DNA of 64,000 nt. Source: Chrysomallon squamiferum. Its lineage: Eukaryota; Mollusca; Gastropoda; Neomphalida; Peltospiridae. The notes under the pieces were generated by a model. The model saw only the letters and a list, made by a program, of their open reading frames with translations. It was not told the DNA's origin and ran no database searches. Position 1 is the stretch's first letter; every line of letters begins with the position of its first letter. The translations under genes were made by a program, and so were the position numbers. Shown piece by piece: positions 1-13,257 of the stretch. The stretch is from positions 8,338,780 to 8,402,779 of the forward strand of contig CM022672.1 in assembly GCA_012295275.1 (NCBI GenBank), read 5' to 3'.

Positions 1-277
1 ATGCTTGAAGTTACTTGCTAAGTACAATTAACATAAAATATTCCTCAGATCTAACTTGGATTTACACTTTTTCCTTGCTGCTTGTAATTTATTTCATTTC
101 TGTTTAATGCTTGCAACATGCTTATATTTTAAAATAAATTGCCTATGTAATAATTGTAAACCTACTTTTGGGCCCCCTGTATTTTGTTGTTGTTCTTTTT
201 TGTTTGTTTTCTTTCTTTCAATTCCTTTTTTTTATAATTTTTATTTTATTTTTTTGTTTTCTCACCTCATTTACCAG

Positions 278-325
278 GAGCCAGCAGTCACTACAGAAAT
301 TAATATTCTTGTGAATTATATTTGA
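278..325 (+). CDS. possible 3' terminal coding exon of an upstream gene (weak)
   Basis: A long pyrimidine tract ending in TTTACCAG is followed by 15 open codons (reading EPAVTTEINILVNYI) and two successive stops, and an AATAAA lies at 368-373, about 45 bases after the stop. That arrangement fits a last exon followed by a short 3'UTR. No protein family is recognisable in so short a stretch, and the rest of the gene would lie before the window. It could equally be chance in AT-rich DNA. Confidence 0.18.
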   Translation, partial: EPAVTTEINILVNYI

Positions 326-1200
326 TAGAAATAGATATTTGAATAGCTGAAAGCAGGGTGTGGTTTTAATAAATGCAATTTATATTCATTTATGCAGACT
401 GCTGTGTAATAGGTGTTAGAAACGTCTGGTTACATCTGTGTGTCTTTTGTATAGAATATCTAAGTAGTTATTAAATACGGTTTGCGCAGAGTGTGTTTGA
501 CATGTCATGATTTTTATATATATATTAGAACTCAGACTACAATATGTATAATGACGAGAGGAAAAAATAACTAACTACAACACAATCAAAAAAACATCTT
601 TAAACTGTCCCTTAGGCAGTAAACTATTTCCAGTGAAAATAGGGTATGAATATAAATCCTGTATAAACTATTTTACAGTATGTGCCTGTATAATTATCTA
701 CATGAGTGTATGTGTATATACTTGAGGGTGAGTCTACGTGCGTGAAATTGTCATAATTCTAATGTGTGTATTAGGTTCTTTTCTTTTCATTAAAAATAAT
801 AATAAACAGTTCGGTGTTTGGTAGCTACTAAATTTGTTAATATTATATAAATATTATGACTGACTATTTAAGCTATGAAGTCAGTTGATTTATAAGAATA
901 ACATAGACTGTACTGTATTGTTATTTTATCACAGCAGCTATGTTAGCAATGTTTTGTTATTGTTATGTTTATGTTACGAATACACAGTGTGTAAATTTCA
1001 CAATAGATGCGTTGGCTCGTAGAATCGATACTACTCAACGCACCCATTGCACTCTTTCCCGCACTACGACAACGTTTCAAAATCCCTGGTATGTTACAAC
1101 AAACAAACTTATAAAATTGTTTTCCTGTTAATTAATCAAAACGAGTAAGTCTATGAATGGATTAAGTACAAACAAAATCAAAACCACTCGCACACACAAT

Positions 1201-1251
1201 AAATAAATAAATAAATAAATATTTAAAAATGTGTAAAAATAAATTAACTAA

Positions 1252-1291
<40 letters not shown>

Positions 1292-1340
1292 ATAATAATA
1301 ATAATAATAACGATGATGATGATGATGATGATGATAATCA
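1201..1340. repeat. compound microsatellite (AAAT)n, (ACT)n, (AAT)n, (GAT)n
   Basis: Tetranucleotide AAAT repeats at the start pass into about 13 ACT units from 1252, then AAT units, then GAT units to about 1336. The successive one-base changes of a trinucleotide unit suggest growth and mutation of one original tract. Confidence 0.9.
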
Positions 1341-1778
1341 TCAATCAAATCCTCGCCAGTAAAATAAATTAAAACAAAAAAACCGTAGATTTGAACTGTT
1401 AATATTAAATAAAACGTGTTTTAAACATCGATTTATTCGCTCAGTATCAAAATAAACATCAAGGTTTCTAGAAAGTGTCTTATTTTACAAGAGGACGTCA
1501 CGACATGTTGCCGTGTTAGCTTGTACCCATTGGCATTTCCTCCGATAGAAAACCGAAAAAAAAAAAAAAAAAAAAAAAAATCTGCATTCTCTCTTTCAAT
1601 CCAGATATAATTATATCATTCAAAATAAACACACCCTAACCAAACATTGTGTATGAAGCTGACGTTAGATATCTTAGTACTGCAACATCGGGGATGACGC
1701 AGAGGTATATCAAAAGTAATCTGGTTCTGTTGTACTATTTACTAACAAAGGTACAAGTGAAACAGTGGAGATACGAAC

Positions 1779-1779
<1 letters not shown>

Positions 1780-1834
<55 letters not shown>

Positions 1835-1840
1835 AATAAA
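1780..1840. repeat. (AAT)n microsatellite grading into (AAAT)n
   Basis: About 15 AAT units followed by AAAT units. Asn-rich open frames here are artefacts of the repeat. Confidence 0.9.
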
Positions 1841-2041
1841 TTAATAAAAGACAACACATCTTAATTTGAAATTTCTTTTCCTTTCTGTTATTAGGGAGTG
1901 GTTATATTATCCTGAAGTAAAAGACAAATATTTTGTAAATTTTGTTTCATTTGTTACCTAACTGCTTTCCAGAATCAAGTATTCAATGAAAACAATGTTC
2001 AGATGCTACCGTAATAAATAAGTAAATAAAAACTTATTAGT

Positions 2042-2158
<117 letters not shown>

Positions 2159-2911
2159 TAAATATTATAAGTAAGTATTATTGAAATATATATATAAGAA
2201 AATAGAAATAAGGAAAGAAAAAAGAAAGGTAAAGAAATGTAAACTAATTTAATAATAATAATAACAAATAAATATATAATAAAAAAAAAAATAATAAAAA
2301 AAAAAATATTCCTATATAAAACAAACATTAATTCTACCGACTCAGGATGGAATTGCATAAATTTGCGCATGCGCCAAGCAGTAAAGTATACCAATCGAAA
2401 CAAAATGCCTTATCCTGCTTACGGATTATCTAAACTTGTACAATTGAAAATATGCAAGTCATCGGGGGATTTTCCCTCATGTTTTTTACATGTGACCGAG
2501 TTTCGTGTGTTGGGAATTTTTCCCTTCTTACCGGTGTGATAGTGATACTGATAGGTGACTATAATCGTGATTTATTTGTGTCACACACTAACTAGGAGCT
2601 GCGACTGAACGCCATCTGTCTGTAACAGAATGTCAATATTTTTTCTCTGCGGGAAATAGGCTCTTCCAGCGAGTGACATAAATTGTTTCATTTTCTGTTT
2701 GAAATATATATATATATAAGAGTGATGCAACATTTCGCTCTTCATGTGCAATTTCCATACATGTGAAAAAAAGAAGAAGAAAAACGTCAGAAAAGTAAAC
2801 GAACCAACCAAAGTACATCCCCATAAAAATCTAATTTATTAAACATATGACACAACACAAATCAATGCAATACACTACCAGTTTCAGAAACACGTTTAAT
2901 AATTCATCACC

Positions 2912-4901
2912 ATGTTATCGTTTATTAGAACAAGTGTTTTTGTAACGTCAAAACGCGTTTTACTTCAAGTCCAAGAGAGCGGCGAATTGGCCAAATGCAT
3001 CGTCTGCAGACGACATATTGTGACAAGTTCTCCAGTTTTGCAGAAAGTCAAAGAGGTGGATAATGAAGTTTCATTGCCGCAGGTTGATGTACCTGATTAC
3101 TTTGAGGTTTGTCCAGATGAACCACAAGTTATGTTCCGTGGATTACAGTCTGATTTCCCATGTGTTTCCAGAAAGTAAGTACGTTTTTTAATTTTTATAT
3201 ATTATTATTATTATTTTTTTTTTCCGCTAATATATATATTATAAATAATATCAATTCATTGGTTTAATATGATGATGATGATGATGATGATGATGATAAT
3301 AATATAAATGCCTACATTTGTTTTGGTTTTTTTCCTATTCCAACTGGTATTTCAGTTGGTTTATGAAAGGCCTATGTCAGCATTCCTGTCCACAGGAGTG
3401 TTCAGATAAACTTTCCTTAACATCTAATTGATAAGAGTATTGCAGAGTGTAACATCTCTGAATTTCTTATCTTACAACTACACAGACACCTGTTAGTCTT
3501 CTTCCAGACAGTATTATTGTAATTATTGACTAATTATTAAACTGATTGGATTTTATTATAATTACATAAGAAATATAATACTTTTAAATAAACAAACATA
3601 TGCACAGTATAATACTGACATTAGGTCACTGTCATTTGATGTTTTCTTAACTCTAGTTGGAGACAAGCAAATGACCTTATCTGTTTATATATACTTGTCT
3701 AATAAATATCTTAATTAAATAAAACTTCAATTTTTTTTTTTTTTAATCATTCACATTGTTGTGTATTTTTAATTCTTGTTTTACTTGTGGAATAAAATGG
3801 TTTAATATTCACATTTTTGTTTAAAATGAATGCCAGAGTCAGTTTACGTTCAATTAAGTAGATTCAAATTATACATAGATGCACAGCTTAATTTGCAGTT
3901 TACTATTGATAGAGTGATTTCTTATCAGATAGTTATTTCAGATTAAATTCTCAATAATTAAATTTTTAAGTATAAATTTATCATTTTAAAAGTTTTATAC
4001 TTTTTATATTTGAATTGAATGCACTCCCAAAAGGTAAATTATTGCAGAAGTCTTTGTAAACATACTTTTCTTTTTCTTTATTTCCTAAAAATATTATTAA
4101 GGTCTTGAAAACTGTATCATTAAAGAGAGTTAATTATTTTCAGAGTAGAAGAATAAGTTATTTTATTATTTGAAGCAATTGTCAAAAATTATGCAGATAC
4201 TTGTAAATCAAATTAATACTGTATCAGAACTTTGGCTTATTAAATAATTAAAATAATAATAAAAATAACAACAACAATAACAAAATACAACCAGAAAAGA
4301 AAGAGTATATTTAATGTATTGTTTGGAAAAAATGCAAAGCAAAGAAGCAAAACAAAAAAGGAAACATCCCAGGCACCTACCCAAATCCTTCCACAAAATA
4401 TTATTTCTAGAAAAACAGTAACCAAAGAATGTGAAAAGATAGGCATTATATTGATTTTAATCAGTGTATAACTGATCTGTCAAACCAGTATTTGTCACAA
4501 TTCTTTTATTTTATTTTCTGAATACATTTGCATTTTTAATGAGAATAATTTATTAATGTCATACCATTTAAAAGCACAAGTTTTCAAATGTGATGTCAAG
4601 TACACACTGATAGATTCCTACAAACACATGTAAACCACCTATAAGCACACATAACACATAAATGCACATATACCATTACATATTGTACAAGTACCAGACA
4701 CGCACACAGAAATATACCCACTCACACCCATGCATATATACACATTCAAACATACACATTCAAACATACATATATACACATACACATATTCACATGCATA
4801 AACATACACACACAGGTAGATCCATCAAACTGCTCATGCACACACACACCCGTACATGCATATATGCAGTATTTAAAAAAAGACACACCCACACCCACAC
4901 C

Positions 4902-4944
<43 letters not shown>

Positions 4945-5145
4945 ACACACACACAGGCAGACCTACCACAAATATATACACACATATACACACATATGTG
5001 CACAGGTCCATCTACATAGATGCACACGTTTATGTGCACACACACACACACAGAGTTATCCACAAAAATATACACACATACACACATGTACTTGACCTAC
5101 CCACATGCACATCATTGCATACATACATACATACACATGCACACA

Positions 5146-5185
<40 letters not shown>

Positions 5186-8100
5186 CAAACACACACACCT
5201 TGAACTATACATGGAAGCAGGTGAAATAGCAGTTGGTTATTTCCACCAATCATAGGTAAAACAAAATAGTAGCTGACAAAGTTTGGATGAATTATTATCA
5301 TTTAGTTAAATCATTTTAATGAAAGAATCATAAAATGTACTCATCTTAACTATTATAAATAACATATGCTAAAAAAAAATATATATAAATAAAAAGACAG
5401 AAAGACAAAACGGATAGAAAAAAATAAAAATAAATTAATAATAAAACAAATAGGTGAAAGCAAAGACATCTATATATTCTGCTGTACAATGTTTACTTAT
5501 GAAAAATGATAATACACTGAAAAATGAAGATTTGATCAATATTGTTCTTTCTTTTACTGTTTTTTCCTTTAAAATATAAACTTAAACCTTTTTTCATTAA
5601 TATTTTTATTAATTATTATTTTAATTATTATTAATTTTAAATTTATTTATTTTGTTCACAGTGAGATGGCAGGACCTGAACCCGAGTATTCCAATGTAAC
5701 ATCAGGATATAAACTGTTTGTCAGCAAATCTCCCTTCTCCCTTAAGTACAACAGTGGTGTCCTCCCTGAATTAAACATAGCCTATGAGTCGTGGGGAAAG
5801 TTGAATGAACAGCGAGATAATGCAGTTATTATACATGCTGGATTGTCAGCCAGTTCACATGCCAAAAGTCACAGAGTATGTTTATTTTATACTATCTCAT
5901 TTTTTATTTATTTTATCTTTTTTATCCTCTCGTTATTTCTTTAGAAATCCTTATTTTTTAAATTTCTTTTAACAACATATTCACCTACAAACCACATGCA
6001 TAGCAAATAGGTAAATGTAATATGCATGGCAATAAAATGTTCTTCATGTTATTCAGTAAAATGAATATTTAATGATATTATGTCAACACAGTTTATATAT
6101 TCATTGTTATTCATTAACCATACAGTTGGTTAGCTTGGGATTATTAAATGAACTCTTTCCCATAGGAAAACATTTACAACAGCCTTTGATACAGAACTAT
6201 GCAGAACATAGTAATAATAACTGATGATGATAGCAACAACAACAACAACTTAAGTATAAGAAAATAATATATTGTCTGATTTACATGAACACTACCGAAT
6301 AGTTATTTATCACTTATATAATAACTGATGATGTTATATCTTAAAAGTGATTTTGAAAAGTCTCAGTGTATTTATATAAAGGAACATCTAAAATCAAAAT
6401 ATATTTATCTAATAAAACATAAATAATTAAGATGAATATAAAGATGATTTTAGGAAAACCATGCTTCTTTTATATATATATATATATATATAAAAAAATA
6501 ATAATAAAAAAGAGACAAAAACAAATAAATATAATAATAAAATAAATAAATAATAATTAAATATAATAAATAAATAAAAAGTAAATAAAACTACAAATAA
6601 GATAATTAATTGGAATTACACAAAATATATTCCTTCAAATGTGTGTGTTTAATAAGAAAAAGAAAAATTTGATTGTATCATGTAAATTATTATGTATCTC
6701 ACAATATTTTTTTTATTTTTTTCATCTTCATCTCAGTTACAGTTTAATTGAGAAATTGAATATTTAATTCAGACAAAGTTAGTATTTATTTCCATTTTTT
6801 GTTTGTTGCAGAATAACCCATCACCAGGTTGGTGGGAGAAGTTTGTTGGACCAGGGTGTGCAGTGGATACCAACAAATTTTATGTCATCTGCACTAATAA
6901 CCTGGGTGGTTGCTATGGAACTTCGTAAGTAGCTTTTATTTTCATTGATTTTTACATGAATTAATTACTTTATAAGTAGTTCTTTATTTTTTAAATTCAG
7001 ATCTAAAAGACTGCTTTAATGTCCCCATATTAAATTAATAATAATAATAATAATAATAATATCATTATCATCATCATCATCATCATAATATTTTTTTTTT
7101 CTAAACTGTTAATAAAAAAATAATTTTCAGAACAAAAATGTATATAATACTTTGGTTTAAATCAACCATATCGACCGTCATACATCATTGCACATCACAT
7201 CTGTGACCAGTATATTTTTTTTCACTTTGTAATATTTATAAAACAATGAGAAATTTTGCTGTTTGCACATATCTTATCAACTATTGGCTTCCAGAAGGGT
7301 GGGGGAAATCAGTTTGTCTTTAGACATGGTTGTTTTGGAAATGCATCCTAACATTGGCTGCTAACACACTGACAATGACAAACTGACTGGAAATTTAAAT
7401 CTGAGCTAAAGCCATTGATTATTGTGTACCTGTTCTAACAGAATCCTAAATTTTGATACTAGATTATGTCTGTGTCAGCTATACATTAATTAATAGTTTT
7501 CTGAAAGGAACAGGGTTCTTTATTTACATCAGATAATTTGAAATGCTGTCTGCGTCTGGTTCTTCAGTGTCTTCTTGTTTCAGTCTACTTTGTACTTACC
7601 TATCCATATGTAAATCATAACCAGCAGCCTAAAATTATAAATATTTGTAATGGATTTTACACATCAAGTTTGTCATGTAATATGAAAACAGTTATCAGCT
7701 TTTTATTTCTCCTACAGACATACCACAGACACATGAAAAATATTAATTTCAGTGTAGCAAATGCTTGCATATTGTTTGTCCATTTTGTGTATCTCTTCTT
7801 TCTTTTTTTTATATATATATATATAAAAATCTACATATGAAAATAAAGTAGTTCTCTAACCTGTTTTTGTTATTTTTTAAATAAATATTATCTTTTCTTT
7901 TTTTAAAATATTTTTGCATTCATGTTGTACACAGAGTACAAACTAGTGCAAGTGGCACTTTAATTTGTTTATGCTAGTTTTTGTTTTCTATGGCAGGGGC
8001 CCATCGTCTGTGAACCCCCTCACCAACCAGGTATGATGATTCAGACAAAACTACAAAATCTTTTTATCTCTTTTTTTTTTTTTCTTCACTAAACAAACAG

Positions 8101-9614
8101 ACTCTGCCTACATATAAATTATGTATCTCTAAAGAATTGTTCTCACTGTGTGATTTGTAGTAACAGTTTAGAATATATTTTTGTTATGTGAATATTTAAA
8201 CTTTTATGGCAAACTCTTGACCCTTGAGAAAAGTAAAATATTTTTAAAAAATCATGTGAATAAGAAATTGAATTACCTACTGTTGACAATGATAGAAAAA
8301 ACTAAATTTAAAAAAATAAAATAAAATAGAATAACCTTAATCAATAAAGGGATATAATTCTTTCTTTGTATTTTACATTAAACTGATTGCTAATATTAAA
8401 CAAGCCATGTTGAAAAAACCTAGCACAGAATAAAACTAAACTCATTCTGATGTGTTCCTTTTCATAACACATTTTATTTGTCAGTACAAGTTGCATAGTG
8501 AGAACACTCCTTTATTATATAGCATTTTAAAAATATTTTGTTATTATGTGTAACTCAGTGTGTATTTCATTTTATTTTTATTTTTATTTATTTATTTATT
8601 TATTTATTTATTTTATTTTATTTTATTTTATTTTATTTTATTTTTTGGTATCATTATTAGTAATATGTACTATACTTCTTTTTTCATTTTTCATTTTAAT
8701 AAAATATTAAATTAAAAATATTTGAAAATTGTACAACCCATTGTTCCATATAAATTTGATTTATTTATTATTTGTTTTAATTAATAAAAAAAAAGTATGG
8801 AGTGAATATAATTTAAGATTCTAACCATTTGTGTATATATATATATTTTCAGATCCTAACCATTTGTGTACACTATAATCTGTTTATCAAATATTCTTCG
8901 TTAAACTTGACACCTGTGTTACATTCCCAGTTGTAAATTGATACATTTTTTAATGTCTGTTAGGTCATTTTGTAATATAAGTAAGAAAAATGGAACTTAC
9001 TGCTGAATTAAAGACTACTCTTATAAACAGTGAGACATTTCATATAAGTTGTTTTTTGCAAAGATAAAAGTGTATACCACAGTTTTTGTTGTTTTTTCAT
9101 ATCAAATATGAGGTAGAGATTTGAGTGAGAACATTTTTTTTTTTTTTATGGAGGATTAATCCTATCACCCATCATTCCTGTAGCAAGTTGTCTAAAGTGA
9201 ACTCAGAACTACTCCAAAAAGAAATATTTTAATATATTCCATAAAAAAATTTTGTCTCCATATTATGAGCATTAACATTAATTTACTTTTGCCATTATGA
9301 TTTATATATATATATATATAGGAAAAAAGAAGTGATGATGAGAAATTTTTGAATTAGAAATTTTAGCAGTCATTTCAGCTTTATGCTTTGTTTGGAAATT
9401 TGGTGAATGGTTTAGTGTCTGTAACTAACTTTTTAACAAATTTAGCATTGGATTTTTTTTGTTCTTATAACTGCTTTTTTATTTATTCATTTATTTATGT
9501 TAAAACACTGCAAAAGTGAAAAATATAATTTAGAACTTGCTACTAAAGAATCAGTATGTGTCATTAAATATTATCTTTCTTTATTTTTTTGTTTCTTTCT
9601 TCTGTTTTTTATTT

Positions 9615-9649
<35 letters not shown>

Positions 9650-12600
9650 TTTTAATGAAGTTACTTAATTCTGATGCCCATATATATTTTACTGATTTAA
9701 CATCAGTTTTTCAATCAGTAGACTTTAATTATAAATATTCTATGGCTATTTCCAAGTGTTCTATTCACATCCTACAGTACATCTTAGACAACAGACTAGT
9801 ATAATGCTAATTTAAGAATCTAGTATAATATTTCAGTATTGACTGTCAAGATTAGCTGACTTAAAATACAGCTAAAAAACCCCAACAATTAAATATAAAA
9901 TATTGTTAAATTTAAACACAGAATTGTAATCAGTCTTACAATAGTAATGTAATCATATGATTAATTATATTATTTCTAAATACATTTATAATTATTCAGA
10001 AAGGTATTCCTAAAATTAGAAATATGTTTTATAATCTAAAAGCATTACAAAGAAAAACAAGAAAGCATAATAAAAACTGTTTAAAGTTTATTTTAAATGT
10101 TTTTATTTTGTTTATATTTTTAGCCATATGGTACAAGTTTTCCAATTGTCAGTGTAGAGGATATGGTTAGAGCACAGTTTTTGCTTATGGATCACCTGGG
10201 AATTAAAAAGGTAAAAATGTCTGATACACCTTATTGGATATTGTTAATTTAAATCATTTGTAAACTGTGGTATCCTTGAACAAACCCCCCCCCCAAAAAA
10301 AAACAATAATATAGCAATAATAAAAAATAAAAACTCAATCACAAGTGAACGAAAAAAGTGATCTTTAATCAGACAGTAGCTCTTAGAACCTTATTAAGTT
10401 ATGCCTGAATAGCTTTAAATTTAAAGTAGTTTAAATGCCATATTATTATTCATGTTTATTTTTTGCTTCTTAGAATTGGTGAAAGGATTTATTTATTTGT
10501 TTACTTGCTTTTATATTTATTTCTGTGTTAATCTATTTATATTTATGTTTTAATCTGTTATTTAATTTTCCAAATATTGCCCAGAAAAGGTAGAGTTCCC
10601 TCTTTCTAACTTACTGATTGTATTATAAATCTATTTTTCATCTTTGCATGGAACTTGTTTTATCAATAGGTGTGTCATTTTGACTGAATATATTTGTGTG
10701 TTATTTTCAGCTTCACGGGGCAGTTGGATCATCACTAGGTGGGATGTGCTCGTTGATGGCAACAATCTTGTTCCCAGAACGAGTTGGAAGGTGAGACATG
10801 ATACTGTCAGAAAATAGTTTTGTTTAAAAAAGGTGGGTTGTTGTGTGACATCGTTGTTCTTCAGTTATCTGTAAATTTAGACATAATTAGAAATTTGTGT
10901 AGTATGACTGGCCTTAGTACAGGATTTCTCTTTTTCATTCTCAGTTTAATTTGATTCAAATGCTTACTATGCTTAGGTCATCATAAAAGAACAATTTACT
11001 TGTTAGTATAATCATTATAATTTATTTTACTGTTTATTTTTCAGTGAGTGTGCTTACAAAAATTAATAAAAAGAAATTATATCTGTGTTGTCTCTGTACA
11101 GGCATCTCTGTCTCTTTTTCTCATCTCTCTCTCTCTCTTCAAACAAAACTATCTTTTCATTGATATTGTAAACTTAAATCATTCTAATTTTATTTTTTTA
11201 AAGTAAACAATACTTATTTTGATAATGAATACTAAAATAAAGTTTTAAAACATCAGTTATAAATATTAGTTATTTATTTTTCAGATTTGTTTCAATATCT
11301 TCGTGTGCGCAGTCTCACCCATCGTCCATTGCAATGCGGTACTTACAGAGGAAGTGCATAATGAGTGACCCTAACTGGGACAAGGGACATTACTACAATG
11401 GAAAGTTTCCCAAGATTGGAATGAAGCTGGCAAGGTTCGTCTTTGTTAATGTAAATACAAAAACGAAAAAAAGGAAAATCTATTCCACCATATATCTAAC
11501 ATAATTGGTTCTCTGGGAAGTTTTGATCCCATGACCTCTGATCTCACAGCTTAGATATACTTACAGCTTGCTCATTTATAAAAATTATCAGAAGATAACC
11601 TAATTATAAAAGTTTTCTAAACAAGATAAATTATAAATTATGAAAAGTTGCAAAATCGTTTATTTATAAATTGAACATTAAAAGAAATGATCATTGTAAA
11701 GATTTTATTCGTTTATTAATTTCTTTTTATTCTATTATATTCTATTGTTTTCTTAAAAAGTTAATTACAAATTTTAAAATACAACTCCATTACAAATGCA
11801 TGATAACATTTGTTTTTATTATTTTTATTCAATATTTCTAGAGAAATTGCGACACTTACCTATCGCAGCGGACCCGAGTGGGATGAGAGATTTGGTCGAC
11901 TTAGAATCAACGACAATGATGCTCCTTCACTCTGCCCAACATTTAACATAGAAAGTTACCTGGAGTACCAGGGTGAAAACTTCAGCACTAAATTTGACCC
12001 CAACTCTCTCCTTTATATTTCTAAGGTATCCTTATTTTTATTTATTTATTTGTATGTATGGATTTATAATTCTTTCCATATATGTATATTTGTGTGTGTG
12101 TCTGTGTAATTTTTGTTTGGCAGGAGTTTAATTATATCATGAATATTCCAGTATGTGTAATTTTCATTTATAATTATCCTTTTCTTGTTTCTTGTAGGCC
12201 ATGGACCTGTTTGATGCAGCTGAAGGATTTAACTCACTGGAGGAAGGATTAGCTAGGATCACTTGTCCTGCGATGGTCATTGGTGTCCAGACAGACATAC
12301 TCTTTCCCATCTGGCAGCAGAGAGAGCTGGCCAGTGCCCTGCAGAGAGCAGGTTCAAATCTTATTAACATCTTTTATATATCTGTCTGTTCTAACAGTTA
12401 TTTTTTGTGTTGAATTTAATTATTATTAGTTTCACTGACATTAGCCATGGACTGTGTAGTTTGTCTTTTAAGGTTCTTATCTGAAATGATATATACTACA
12501 TAATTAATTTTCACTTATTTCCCAATCCAGCCAGATGCCCAACAACTTGTTTATTAAAATCTGAATAGAAATCATGATTCACATCTCAACTCATCTGACA

Positions 12601-13257
12601 TTTTTCAACACAGCAAAAAAAAAAAAGATTAGAGAACCAGGTATAAAAATGTTTTTTTTTTTAATCTTTGTTGTTAATAATTAACAATTACAGGATTTCT
12701 TGTAATTACTTATTAAAAGGCTTTGTATTTTGTCAAATTTGTAGGTAATGAAGCAGTGACATTTTATGAACTGAACTCTTTGTATGGTCATGATACATTT
12801 TTACTTGATCTTAATGGAGTGGGAGCTGCTGTCAAAGTTGGTTTGTTAAAATGTTTTTATAATTAACCAGATAATTTCAAAACAAAAAACATTATTAACT
12901 GCTATAAAGATTTGTTTGTTAAATTCAGACTGGATTCAATCTTCTTTTCTTTTTCTCATATTCAAAAATAAAAGGTATCTTCATACCATCATGCCATAAT
13001 ATTCCTCAAGATGTTTTTAGCAACAAGTAGAATAATTTTTGCAGAAATTGTTTTACATTTTTTTTTAAACTGTTGTTTTTATGATAGTACTAATTCATTT
13101 CAGTTTTCTTTTTTGATTTTTTAAAAATTTCTCCTACATTTTTACCTGTTTTATATTTCAGGGCTTTCTTGAGACAGACATGAAGGAATTTGGATGGCTC
13201 ACAAAGGAAAGATTAAAGAACACAAATAAGAAAGACAAGGAGAGACTGTATTTCTAG
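2912..13257 (+). CDS. MetX-family (homoserine/serine) O-acyltransferase, alpha/beta hydrolase fold, probably mitochondrial
   Basis: Eleven coding exons: 2912-3174, 5662-5875, 6812-6924, 7997-8030, 10124-10210, 10711-10790, 11285-11434, 11842-12025, 12198-12351, 12745-12836, 13162-13257. All junctions are GT/AG and in phase, giving 488 residues with no internal stop. Family hallmarks are present in order: [10 protein letters not shown] (about 142-151), [10 protein letters not shown] (165-174), the oxyanion-type [12 protein letters not shown] (188 on), the nucleophile elbow GSSLGGM with Ser245, Asp408 in TDILFP, and His442 in GHDTFLL. The enzyme should transfer an acyl group from acyl-CoA to the hydroxyl of homoserine or serine; which substrate cannot be told by eye. 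Residues 1-21 are free of acids and carry Arg and Lys ([15 protein letters not shown]), like a mitochondrial presequence; the fungal serine acetyltransferases of this fold are a precedent. The start ATG has a good context (CACC before ATG). Introns rule out bacterial contamination. Confidence 0.9.
4612..5190. repeat. cryptic (CA)n/(TA)n-rich tract in intron 1 of the MetX-type gene
   Basis: Nearly 600 bases of degenerate CA, CATA and CACACC repeats with perfect CA runs near 4902-4924 and 5148-5184. Long His/Thr- and Val/Cys-rich open frames on both strands come only from the repeat. Confidence 0.9.
7035..7088. repeat. (AAT)n / (ATC)n microsatellite in MetX-type intron 3
   Basis: AAT units change to ATC units across the tract, which lies inside an intron. 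Confidence 0.8.
8568..8646. repeat. (TTTA)n and (TTTTA)n tract in MetX-type intron 4
   Basis: Tetra- and then pentanucleotide T/A repeats. This is the longest intron of the gene (8031-10123). Confidence 0.85.
9607..9653. repeat. (TTTA)n microsatellite
   Basis: About 11 TTTA units within the same intron as the tract at 8568-8646. Confidence 0.85.

Noticed and set aside
4662-5255. 197-residue His/Thr-rich open frame and its opposite-strand partners
   Set aside because: Generated by CA/TA repeats inside an intron of the MetX-type gene.
2912-13257. Bacterial contamination or very recent gene transfer as the source of the MetX-type gene
   Set aside because: Eleven exons with normal GT/AG introns and AT-rich repeat-filled introns like its neighbours show a resident eukaryotic gene.
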